NCBI GenBank assembly: GCA_029257245.1
Contig: JARICH010000118.1
Location: 1-37,582 of the forward strand
Direction of reading: 5' to 3'
DNA: 37,582 nucleotides
Origin: Atopostipes sp.
GTDB taxonomy: Bacteria > Bacillota > Bacilli > Lactobacillales > Carnobacteriaceae_A
In this document: piece by piece, positions 20,604-28,864 of the stretch
Numbering within the stretch: the stretch's first letter is position 1
Layout: every line of letters starts with the position of its first letter
Notes under the pieces: generated by a model
The model's database searches: none
What the model was told of the DNA's origin: nothing
The model's input: only the letters and a program-made list of their open reading frames with translations
Made by a program: the position numbers and the translations under genes

Positions 20604-21257
20604 TCAATCGATTGATTCCTTCATTTCTATTTCTTGATAAAAATGAGTAAGATATTCTTCCATAAATTTTGTACGCTCAATCGCCATCTTTTTACCCAAA
20701 GAAGTATTCATTAAATCTTTGAGAGAAAGTAGTTTTTCGTAGAAGTGATTTAGAACACTTGCATGTTCGCGATAGTTCACTTCTGTTAGTTGGCGAACAT
20801 CTCTAGCTTTTTTATCATTGTAAAGAGCGTGGTTTTTACTACCACCGTAATAGAAGGCACGTGCAATTCCAATGGCACCAAGAGCATCTAAGCGGTCAGC
20901 GTCTTGAACAATTTGTCCTAATGAGGATAAAGAACGTTTACCTTCAAGATTTTTTGAATAAGAAATATTCTGAATAATCTCGATAATTTCCTGACTCTCT
21001 TTTTTATTTGCTCTTGCTTGATTTAAAAGTCCTTGGATGTCCGTGATCGTCACTCGATGAGTAGGGGCTAACTTAGGATCGATTGTATCGTGGAGCCATA
21101 CTGATGCTTTAATAATTTCAACATCACTTGGGGAAAGTTCGGAGGGACTAATTGCCTGAGCATTTTTTTCTACACGTAAGGCATGAAGCCAGTCGTGTCC
21201 GGTTCCTTCTGTCTCTAATTTTTCTTTTGCAAAATTATAAATTTGCTCTAAATCCAT
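20604..21257 (-). CDS. HD domain phosphohydrolase (YpgQ-like)
   Basis: GHDWLHALRVEKNA, ASVWLHDTIDPK, VQDADRLDALGAIGIARAFYYGG. Confidence 0.85.
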   Translation of the reverse strand: MDLEQIYNFAKEKLETEGTGHDWLHALRVEKNAQAISPSELSPSDVEIIKASVWLHDTIDPKLAPTHRVTITDIQGLLNQARANKKESQEIIEIIQNISYSKNLEGKRSLSSLGQIVQDADRLDALGAIGIARAFYYGGSKNHALYNDKKARDVRQLTEVNYREHASVLNHFYEKLLSLKDLMNTSLGKKMAIERTKFMEEYLTHFYQEIEMKESID

Positions 21258-21333
21258 CTCATCATTCCTCTATTCTTTTAATCATTCGTATTATATCATA
21301 GTTTTTATTTCAAGGGATAAAGCTTTAACTTGT

Positions 21334-21362
21334 TTGATAAGATTAGATAAATGAAGTAAAAT
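21334..21362 (+). promoter_or_regulatory. Putative sigma-A promoter for ecsAB
   Basis: TTGATA-N17-TAAAAT; predicts a ~120-nt 5' leader. Confidence 0.5.
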
Positions 21363-21488
21363 AAACATCTTGTAATATTAATAAGTAATACTGCAGGAAA
21401 TCTTTTGAAAAGGAATAGAGTAGTTAACTAGTCTTAAGAAGATGAATAGATTAAATTAAAAAGTAAAGGCTGTGGAGGGAATAAGGAA

Positions 21489-22235
21489 ATGGTTTTAGAA
21501 GTTGAGGGATTAACAGGTGGTTATACTCGGAAAGAGATTATTAAAGATATCTCCTTCCAAGTAGAAGCCGGAGAAATTGTTGGGCTGATTGGCTTAAATG
21601 GTGCTGGGAAAAGCACGACGATTAAACATATTATCGGTCTGATGGAAGCTTTTCAAGGAGAAATAAAATTAAATGGCATGACCATTAAAAACAATCCACA
21701 AGCTTATCGTAAAAGTATTTCTTTTGTTCCAGAGGTTCCTATGCTTTATCGAGGACTGACTCTAAAAGAGCATCTAGAAATTACAGCGATGGCCTATGAC
21801 TTGAAGTTTGAAACTGTATTAGAAAATGCCATGCCTTTATTGAAAAAGTTTCGTTTAGATGAACGAATGAATTGGTTCCCAGAAGATTTTTCTAAAGGGA
21901 TGAAACAAAAATTAATGATTACTATGGCACTTATTAGTTCACCACAATTATTATTAATAGATGAACCGTTTGTTGGTCTTGACCCGATTGCTATTATGGA
22001 TTTTGAAGAATTACTAATCAAAGAAAAAGAAAAAGGCCATTCCGTCCTATTAAGTACACATATGTTACAAAATGCTGAAAAAATCTGCGATTCTTTTATC
22101 ATTTTACACAAAGGAATGATACATGCTAAAGGAACAGTGAGAGAATTATCTACTGAACTAGATTTAGAAGAGGCAAGTTTGGAAGAAATTTATCGCCAAC
22201 TTGTTGAGGAAGAAGGATTTCGTAATGACACTTAA
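21489..22235 (+). CDS. ecsA: ABC transporter ATP-binding protein EcsA
   Basis: Walker A IGLNGAGKSTTIKH, MKQKLMITMAL, LLLIDEPFVGLDP; followed by overlapping EcsB-like membrane gene. Confidence 0.93.
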   Translation: MVLEVEGLTGGYTRKEIIKDISFQVEAGEIVGLIGLNGAGKSTTIKHIIGLMEAFQGEIKLNGMTIKNNPQAYRKSISFVPEVPMLYRGLTLKEHLEITAMAYDLKFETVLENAMPLLKKFRLDERMNWFPEDFSKGMKQKLMITMALISSPQLLLIDEPFVGLDPIAIMDFEELLIKEKEKGHSVLLSTHMLQNAEKICDSFIILHKGMIHAKGTVRELSTELDLEEASLEEIYRQLVEEEGFRNDT

Positions 22236-23454
22236 AGAACTCTTTAGGAAACGACGTAATCTATACTATAAGGAATTGTTAAAATATTCGCGTTATATTT
22301 TTAATGATCATTTTAGTCTGGTTTTAATTTTTTTAATTGGAGCGAGTGGTTTTGCATATTCTAATTACTTAGAAAATCTAATAGCTGGTGACTTAGCAAG
22401 TAGAGTCATTTTGTTTGCGCTCTTCTTATTGTTGACGATGAATACCAGCTTGACCCTACTTGTCGAAGAAGCAGATCAAGTTTTTCTTCTCGCAAAAGAA
22501 GAAGAATTCTATCCAATATTAAAAAGAGCCAGCCTATTGAGCTATCTGCAGTCACTGCTACCTGTAGGAATCATAGTTTTCATCAGTTACCCCATTCTAT
22601 TGCTTACGATGGAGACTTCTTTTTTTGAAGCTTTATTGGTGTTTTTAAGTTTAGCAGCATTAAAATGGTTAAATTTAATGATTAAATTGTATCCATATTT
22701 CTTTTATGACGATGAAACTCACCAAAAATATTTAGGACTTAGTTGGATAGTGACTATGATAAGTTTATTTCTATTACTATTTGTCAACATAAAAATAAGT
22801 TCATTTATTTTATTATTTGCTGCATTGTTTGTTTTTTATTTATTTATAAATGGAAATATTTATTTTAGTCACCGTTTGAAATGGAATCAAATGATTCAAT
22901 TAGAAGAAAATAGAAGAAATAAGCTGTATCGTTTTATTGCTGTCTTTGTTGATATTCCCCAGGTAGATTCTGGTGTGAAACGTCTAGCCTTTTTAGATCG
23001 ATTGTTTGATCAATTAACGAGAAAATATCCTAAAGCGACTTATTTTTATAGCCTGCGCATGGTAGTAAGAAATACAGAGTATCGTAAGTTAATTTTTCGT
23101 TTGTACTTATTGGCTGCTTTTTTCTTATTCATAAGTTCCTCCTATCTGTTATCACTTCTATTTAGTATCTTGTTTATTTATCTATTAGGATTTCAATTGA
23201 TATCCTTAGTCCAATTAAATAAGAAGCTCATTCAATTTAGAATTTATCCAATCTCTGAGCAGGAAAAGATGGATTCGGGACTTTATTTGATTCATCAAAT
23301 ATTAATCTTGTTAGTAATCATCATGGGAATAACTGCAACAATAAATTTAGAATGGAGAGGTCTGAGCTTCTTTCCAATCGGGTTTTTAATGGCTTATCTC
23401 TTTAGTTATTACTATGTTCCTTATCGATTAAGAACAAATGAAGATGTTAGATAG
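22225..23454 (+). CDS. ecsB: ABC transporter permease EcsB
   Basis: ~410-aa polytopic membrane protein; begins MTLKELFRKRRNLYYKELLKYSRYIFNDHF; ATG 22225 overlaps the ecsA 3' end. Confidence 0.9.
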   Translation: MTLKELFRKRRNLYYKELLKYSRYIFNDHFSLVLIFLIGASGFAYSNYLENLIAGDLASRVILFALFLLLTMNTSLTLLVEEADQVFLLAKEEEFYPILKRASLLSYLQSLLPVGIIVFISYPILLLTMETSFFEALLVFLSLAALKWLNLMIKLYPYFFYDDETHQKYLGLSWIVTMISLFLLLFVNIKISSFILLFAALFVFYLFINGNIYFSHRLKWNQMIQLEENRRNKLYRFIAVFVDIPQVDSGVKRLAFLDRLFDQLTRKYPKATYFYSLRMVVRNTEYRKLIFRLYLLAAFFLFISSSYLLSLLFSILFIYLLGFQLISLVQLNKKLIQFRIYPISEQEKMDSGLYLIHQILILLVIIMGITATINLEWRGLSFFPIGFLMAYLFSYYYVPYRLRTNEDVR

Positions 23455-23551
23455 AACATACTGTCTCTTGACGAAGGAGACTTAAACTTCTAAAATGGAA
23501 AGTACAGATAATCAGAAAGAAAAACAAGAAAATAATGAAGGAAGGGATAAA

Positions 23552-24334
23552 ATGGAAATCGAAAAAGAATCGGGGTGGAAATTACATCCGATTGGTGGAG
23601 AAACTGGGCAAGCATTTATGGGGATTAGAGATCAAGAAAAAGTATTTTTAAAGAAAAACTCATCTCCTTTTTTAGCAACCTTATCCCTAGAGGGGATTAC
23701 ACCACGACTAATTTGGACAAAGAGAACTGGGAACGGCGATGTTCTTACTGCACAGGAATGGTGTAACGGTCGCACGCTAAAAAGACCAGAAATGGCCGGA
23801 ACAAATGTAGTTAATATTCTCAATAAATTACATCAATCAGATATTTTAAAAAGATTACTTAATCGAATTAGTGGAATTGAAGTCAATGAAGAAGACTTGA
23901 TGCAAGAGTATCTAGAGGATTTAACTATCGATTTAAAGAATCATCCATTATTAAAAAAAGCTTATAATTTTTTACAGAACTCTGCACCTTTAATTTACAC
24001 ACAGGATGATGTAAGTGTATGTCATGCAGATATATCGAATAAAAATATGCTGCTCTCTGACGAAGGAGAACTATTTCTAGTAGATTGGGACACAGCTATT
24101 TTAATGGACCATTTATTTGACATTGGTCAGTTACTCGCTCGTTACATTGAAAAAGAAGATTGGTCAAATTGGGCTCGAGAAACAGGACAGAATTATAATG
24201 AAAATGAAAAAGACAGAATTTATTGGTATGTAATTATCAATTTATTATTAGATATTAAATATGCTCATCGGAAAAATCGATATGATCAGATGAATGAATT
24301 GATTTTAAAATTAGATCGCTGGTTTAAGAGATGA
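23552..24334 (+). CDS. ccrZ: CcrZ/YtmP-like phosphotransferase (aminoglycoside/choline kinase fold)
   Basis: WKLHPIGGETGQAFMGIRDQEKVFLKKNSSPFLATLSLEGITPRLIWTKRTGNGDVLTAQEWCNGRTL, VCHADISNKNMLL, LFLVDWDTAILMDHLFDIGQLLARYI; follows ecsAB as in streptococci. ATG 23552 (SD gaaggga) preferred; the 23495 ATG is in frame with a distant SD. Confidence 0.82.
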   Translation: MEIEKESGWKLHPIGGETGQAFMGIRDQEKVFLKKNSSPFLATLSLEGITPRLIWTKRTGNGDVLTAQEWCNGRTLKRPEMAGTNVVNILNKLHQSDILKRLLNRISGIEVNEEDLMQEYLEDLTIDLKNHPLLKKAYNFLQNSAPLIYTQDDVSVCHADISNKNMLLSDEGELFLVDWDTAILMDHLFDIGQLLARYIEKEDWSNWARETGQNYNENEKDRIYWYVIINLLLDIKYAHRKNRYDQMNELILKLDRWFKR

Positions 24335-24339
24335 AAAAT

Positions 24340-24379
24340 AAAAAAGCATGATGATTGTATACAGTCATCATGCTTTTTT
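24340..24379. terminator. Bidirectional intrinsic terminator between ccrZ-like and PepSY genes
   Basis: AAAAAGCATGATGA-ttgtatacag-TCATCATGCTTTTTT. Confidence 0.9.
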
Positions 24380-24395
24380 GAGTTAAAATAGATGG

Positions 24396-24731
24396 TTAAA
24401 TTTCATAAATATCAAGGAGACTACCCGTATAAGCATCAGCTAGAAACTCATAATGCTTTGCTTTTCCTTCTTCGATGCGACTTAAACCACCGTAGTAGAC
24501 CTCTGTTTCAAGAGCATGTTTAGACCATGGTACTTTGGTCATTTCAATCCAAGATCCTTCGATTGGACCTTCCTTCCGAAAAGATTTTTTTACTTGATCT
24601 AAAATACTATCAGGATTAACGGCTGTGTGACGATCAATTAAAAAGAAACTGAGCGCTCCTATGAAGAAAGATAGAATAAAGGAAAGCAAAATAAGAGAGT
24701 AATATTTTTTGTTTTGATTGTTTGTAGTCAT
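24396..24731 (-). CDS. Small membrane-anchored PepSY-like protein (YtzB-like position)
   Basis: N-terminal TM (YYSLILLSFILSFFIGALSFFLI) and C-terminal PepSY-like YEFLADAYTGSLLDIYEI; next to M42 peptidase as ytzB is to ytoP in B. subtilis. Confidence 0.6.
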   Translation of the reverse strand: MTTNNQNKKYYSLILLSFILSFFIGALSFFLIDRHTAVNPDSILDQVKKSFRKEGPIEGSWIEMTKVPWSKHALETEVYYGGLSRIEEGKAKHYEFLADAYTGSLLDIYEI

Positions 24732-24835
24732 TTTAAACCTCCTTATCATATCATTAGTTTTTTCTAATTACTTGTATTTTAACACAATTTAAATCGAAGC
24801 AACATAAAAGAGCAAAAAATAACAAAGAACTATGA

Positions 24836-24864
24836 TTCAACCTCTGAATTTTTTCATGTATAAT
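24836..24864 (+). promoter_or_regulatory. Putative sigma-A promoter for the M42 peptidase gene
   Basis: TTCAAC-N17-TATAAT, followed ~20 nt later by AAGGAGG. Confidence 0.6.
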
Positions 24865-24897
24865 AAACCTAGGAAATAATATAAGGAGGTTTTTTAA

Positions 24898-25992
24898 ATT
24901 AGTAATCAATATATCGAAGATGAAAAATTTGAATTAATTAAGAAACTAACAGAAGTTCAAAGTGTAAGTGGATTTGAACATAATATCAGAGAAGTTGTTC
25001 GGGAAGAAATGACAGCTCATGTGGATGAAATTCAACAAGATGGTTTAGGTGGGATTTTTGGTTTGCGTCACTCTAAAGATGAGGATGCACCAAAACTTAT
25101 GCTGGCAGCTCACATGGATGAAGTAGGATTTATGCTTGCATCAATTACCAACGAAGGATTTTTCCGAGTCATTCCTTTAGGTGGCTGGAATCCACAAGTG
25201 GTTTCCGCACAGCGATTTACGCTCCAAACAAAAGAAGGAGATTATCCAGTAGTCTCGTCATCTATCCCGCCACATTTATTACGTGGGAAAAAAGCTAAAA
25301 AACAGGAAGTAACGGATATTCTTTTTGACGGAGGATTTTCATCCAAAGAAGAAGCTGAAGAGTACGGAATCCGTCCAGGAGACACGATTGTACCGAAAGT
25401 TGAAACGATTAAAATGGCAAATGGTAAAACAATTCTTGGAAAAGCATGGGATAACCGATATGGAGTAGCAGCTGTTCTAGAAGCATTAAAAGATTTAAAG
25501 GATCAAGACTTACCAAACCATTTAATAGCAGGAGCGAATGTACAGGAAGAAGTAGGATTACGTGGTACAAAAGGGTCTGTACGAAAATTTGATCCGGATG
25601 TATTCTTTGCAGTCGATTGTTCACCAGCCGATGATGTTTATGGTGGGAAAGATTCTTTTGGTAAAATTGGCGAAGGAGTTTTATTACGTATTCAAGATCC
25701 TGGATTCATTCTATCAAAGGAGATGCGTGACTACTTGTTAGATACTGCTGAAAGCAATGATATTCCATACCAGTATTTCGTATCGAAAGGTGGAACGGAT
25801 GCAGGGGCAGCTCATCAATTAAACGAAGGAATACCAAGTGCTGTCATTGGGATGTCTGCTCGTTATATTCACACACATCAGACACTTTTCCATATAGATG
25901 ATTACGATGCAGCTTTAGAAATGGTTAAACAAGTGATTCAGACCTTCGATCGCACAACACTAGAAACAGTTAGTCCAAAATATAAATTTTAA
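24898..25992 (+). CDS. pepA: M42 family glutamyl aminopeptidase (PepA/YtoP), apparent ATT start
   Basis: Conserved N-terminus in frame upstream of the ORF-track ATG: (ATT)SNQYIEDEKFELIKKLTEVQSVSGFEHNIREVVREEM..., then AAHMDEVGFM, GKAWDNRYGVAAVLEAL, NVQEEVGLRG, DCSPA, GGTDAGAAH. In-frame TAA at 24895 directly precedes ATT; SD AAGGAGG 24883-24889 with 8-nt spacing. Confidence 0.88.
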   Translation: MSNQYIEDEKFELIKKLTEVQSVSGFEHNIREVVREEMTAHVDEIQQDGLGGIFGLRHSKDEDAPKLMLAAHMDEVGFMLASITNEGFFRVIPLGGWNPQVVSAQRFTLQTKEGDYPVVSSSIPPHLLRGKKAKKQEVTDILFDGGFSSKEEAEEYGIRPGDTIVPKVETIKMANGKTILGKAWDNRYGVAAVLEALKDLKDQDLPNHLIAGANVQEEVGLRGTKGSVRKFDPDVFFAVDCSPADDVYGGKDSFGKIGEGVLLRIQDPGFILSKEMRDYLLDTAESNDIPYQYFVSKGGTDAGAAHQLNEGIPSAVIGMSARYIHTHQTLFHIDDYDAALEMVKQVIQTFDRTTLETVSPKYKF

Positions 25993-26006
25993 AAAGAGGG
26001 AATTAA

Positions 26007-26621
26007 ATGTTAGTAGCAAGTTATAATAATCAAGCATTTGACGATTTATTAGTAATCCAACTTAAAAATACAGCAGTAGATAATCAAAGTTTTGAAAGAA
26101 AAGATGACATTACTCGAATCACCGATGAAAAAACGAATGAAACAGTCGGATTTAACTTTTTTAAAGCCTCAGACTATTTAAGCTTTGAGAAGTCTGGACC
26201 GGTTGATTTATCTGAAGAGGATGTATTTCATTTAAATAAAGCCTTAGAAACAGTTGGTTTTGAAGATAAATTAATAGCTGACACTCGTCCGAAATTTGTA
26301 GTAGGTTATGTGCAAGAGTGTGAACCAATGGAAGATTCAGATCATTTGTTTGTTACCCAAACAGAAGTAGATAATGGGGAAGTTCTACAAATTGTTTGTG
26401 GAGCAGATAACGTAGCGAAAGGACAAAAAGTTGTTGTTGCAAAACCAGGAGCTATTATGCCTGATGGGATGGTTATTTGGCCCGGAGAACTACGTGGTAC
26501 GGAAAGTATCGGTATGATTAGTTCTGCGAAAGAATTAAACTTAGATGTTCCAGCAGAAAAAGAAAAAGGAATTCTAGTACTGGATGATGAATTAGAAGTC
26601 GGAAGTCAATTTGAAGTTTAA
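26007..26621 (+). CDS. ytpR: YtpR family tRNA-binding domain protein
   Basis: MLVASYNNQAFDDLLVI..., VVGYVQECEPMEDSDHLFVTQTEVDNGEVLQIVCGADNVAKGQKVVVAKPGAIMPDG (EMAP/tRNA-binding OB fold). Confidence 0.92.
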   Translation: MLVASYNNQAFDDLLVIQLKNTAVDNQSFERKDDITRITDEKTNETVGFNFFKASDYLSFEKSGPVDLSEEDVFHLNKALETVGFEDKLIADTRPKFVVGYVQECEPMEDSDHLFVTQTEVDNGEVLQIVCGADNVAKGQKVVVAKPGAIMPDGMVIWPGELRGTESIGMISSAKELNLDVPAEKEKGILVLDDELEVGSQFEV

Positions 26622-26651
26622 CGCCGATAATTAATGAAAGGAGGAGGAAAT

Positions 26652-27242
26652 ATGAACTACGATGGACCAAGTTATTATAAGAAAAACGAGCAAAAAAGTA
26701 TATTGCATAAAGAAGAAAAAATAAATGGACAAGTCGCTTCAAAGTATAATACTGTCTTTAAAAGAAATAGACGGACAGAGATTGAGCGGGAAGCGGAAAC
26801 TCATTTAACACCTCCTCCATCAAAACTAGCAAGGAAAACAATAGAATCTCCTAAAAGAGTAGAGCGAAATGAGCATTTTTTTAGAAGTAAAAAAATACCA
26901 GCTAGTTTACAAAATCTTAATGGCTGGAAAAAGACGAAGTGGAATCAGAATTTGTTAGCAGAGTTAGAAAAACGTTTGTTAAAAGAGGAAGAAGAATATT
27001 TATTGTTTGCTCCTGAGATTGATAAGAAAAAAAAGAAAGAAGTTAAAAACAAGTCAATCCCGTCTTCAAATGAGGAGAAAAACATGAAGAGTCAGGAGAA
27101 GATTAGTAAAGTGCAAACTAAAATGAAAAAAGATTTAAATAAACCAGCTACTGGATTACACCGTTCTTTATCTAAAATCATTGCAGAAGATCAAGCAGCA
27201 CTCAAAAATGGCAAGAATAATTTAGATAGTCTATTTATCTAA
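26652..27242 (+). CDS. Uncharacterised Lys/Glu-rich, probably largely disordered protein
   Basis: ORF MNYDGPSYYKKNEQKSILHKEEK... with SD aaaggaggagg upstream of ATG 26652; same strand and spacing as flanking genes; no Walker A or other recognised catalytic motif. Confidence 0.7.
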   Translation: MNYDGPSYYKKNEQKSILHKEEKINGQVASKYNTVFKRNRRTEIEREAETHLTPPPSKLARKTIESPKRVERNEHFFRSKKIPASLQNLNGWKKTKWNQNLLAELEKRLLKEEEEYLLFAPEIDKKKKKEVKNKSIPSSNEEKNMKSQEKISKVQTKMKKDLNKPATGLHRSLSKIIAEDQAALKNGKNNLDSLFI

Positions 27243-27365
27243 TTGAGAAAAACAACTAAGCGAGCTGGCTATTCAGTAAGATAGATGATTGAATGCTAGC
27301 ATTTGACGAATTTTTGCATTATTATGGATTTTCAACAGAAGCAGCTTGATATTGGAGGAAATGAA

Positions 27366-28697
27366 ATGAACCAAGAATTAATTTATCATTTTGTAGGTAT
27401 AAAAGGTTCAGGTATGAGTGCTTTAGCTTTAATCTTGCATGAAGAAGGTTATAAAGTACAAGGATCTGACGTAAAAAAATATTTTTTCACCCAGCAACGA
27501 TTGGAAGAAGAAAATATTCCAGTTTTTGAGTTTTCAGCGGATAATATTACCGAAGGCTTAACGATTATTGCTGGAAATGCTTTTCCAGATAGTCATGAAG
27601 AAATCGTACGAGCAAAAGAATTAGGCTTAGAAGTTGTTCGCTATCATGATTTTATCGGGGGAAAAATTAAGAAATATAAAAGTGTAGCGGTAACTGGCTC
27701 CCATGGAAAAACGAGCACGACCGGCTTATTAGCGCATGTGATTAGTCAGATGGAAGCAACTAGCTATTTAATAGGGGATGGAACGGGTCATGGTATCGAG
27801 GATGCAAAGTATTTTATGCTTGAAGCCTGTGAATATCAACGTCATTTTTTAGCCTATGAAGCTGACTATGCGATTATTACAAATATTGATTTTGATCATC
27901 CGGATTATTATAAAAGTATTGATGATGTGGCAGAAGCATTCGATAGCTTTGCATTGCAAACTAGCAAACGAGTGATTGCTTGTGGGGATGATGAGTTGTT
28001 ACAGGAGCTAAAATCAACTGTACCAGTCACTTACTACGGTTTGAATGATGGAAACGATGTACAAGCTAGGAATGTAGTAAAAGACACCAGTGGCTCAGCT
28101 TTTGATGTGTACATTGATGGAGAATACCATTATAAATTTAAAGTCCCAGCCTATGGAGATCACAATATTCAAAACGCTTTGAGTGTCATTACTTTAGCTT
28201 ACTTTGAAGATTTAGATAAAAAAGAAGTAGCTAAACATTTAGCTAGTTTTCAAGGAGTAAAACGCCGTTTTTCAGAAAAAGTGATAAGCGATACTGTTTT
28301 AATTGATGATTATGCTCATCACCCAGCTGAAATCCAGGCAACCATTGATGCGGCTAGACAGAAGTATCCGGATCGTAAAATTATAGCCGTTTTTCAACCT
28401 CATACTTTTACGCGAACCGTTGCCTTATTATCGGAATTTGCAGAAACTTTAAGCCAAGCAGATAGTGTGTACTTGAGTGCAATTTTTACTTCGGCTCGAG
28501 AACAAGAAGGAGAAGTGGATATTCAAGATTTATTTGATAAAATTCCAAATGCTGAAGGAATTTTATTAGAAGAAGATGTTTCACCACTGCTTGATCATAA
28601 AGGTGATGTCGTTATTTTTATGGGCGCAGGAGATATCCAGAAATTTGAGGTCGCTTATCAAGAACTTTTGACCTCACAAGAAAAAACTAGACATTAA
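27366..28697 (+). CDS. murC: UDP-N-acetylmuramate--L-alanine ligase
   Basis: [66 protein letters not shown] 27366 with SD ggagg; the 27303 start is an unlikely extension. Confidence 0.97.
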   Translation: MNQELIYHFVGIKGSGMSALALILHEEGYKVQGSDVKKYFFTQQRLEEENIPVFEFSADNITEGLTIIAGNAFPDSHEEIVRAKELGLEVVRYHDFIGGKIKKYKSVAVTGSHGKTSTTGLLAHVISQMEATSYLIGDGTGHGIEDAKYFMLEACEYQRHFLAYEADYAIITNIDFDHPDYYKSIDDVAEAFDSFALQTSKRVIACGDDELLQELKSTVPVTYYGLNDGNDVQARNVVKDTSGSAFDVYIDGEYHYKFKVPAYGDHNIQNALSVITLAYFEDLDKKEVAKHLASFQGVKRRFSEKVISDTVLIDDYAHHPAEIQATIDAARQKYPDRKIIAVFQPHTFTRTVALLSEFAETLSQADSVYLSAIFTSAREQEGEVDIQDLFDKIPNAEGILLEEDVSPLLDHKGDVVIFMGAGDIQKFEVAYQELLTSQEKTRH

Positions 28698-28720
28698 TGC
28701 TAGGATAAGGATTTACAGTG

Positions 28721-28756
28721 AAAAGATCTTTGCAAGATTTGCAAAGGTCTTTTTTC
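28721..28756 (+). terminator. Intrinsic terminator after murC
   Basis: AAAAGATCTTTGCAA-gat-TTGCAAAGGTCTTTTTT. Confidence 0.88.
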
Positions 28757-28864
28757 CATTGAGACGACTAAATTTAAAGCCTACGACTTGAATCTTTAGA
28801 AAGACTGTTTTTTTTGGTAAAATGAGAAAAAGAAAATAGACGCACCTAAAAAGGGGTATATAAC

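Noticed and set aside
21794-22111. Minus-strand 105-aa ORF opposite ecsA
   Set aside because: Antisense to the conserved ATPase region; no SD or family features.
27303-27365. N-terminal extension of murC (TTG 27303)
   Set aside because: MurC family proteins start near [18 protein letters not shown] 27366 has a proper SD, and the extension is unlikely.
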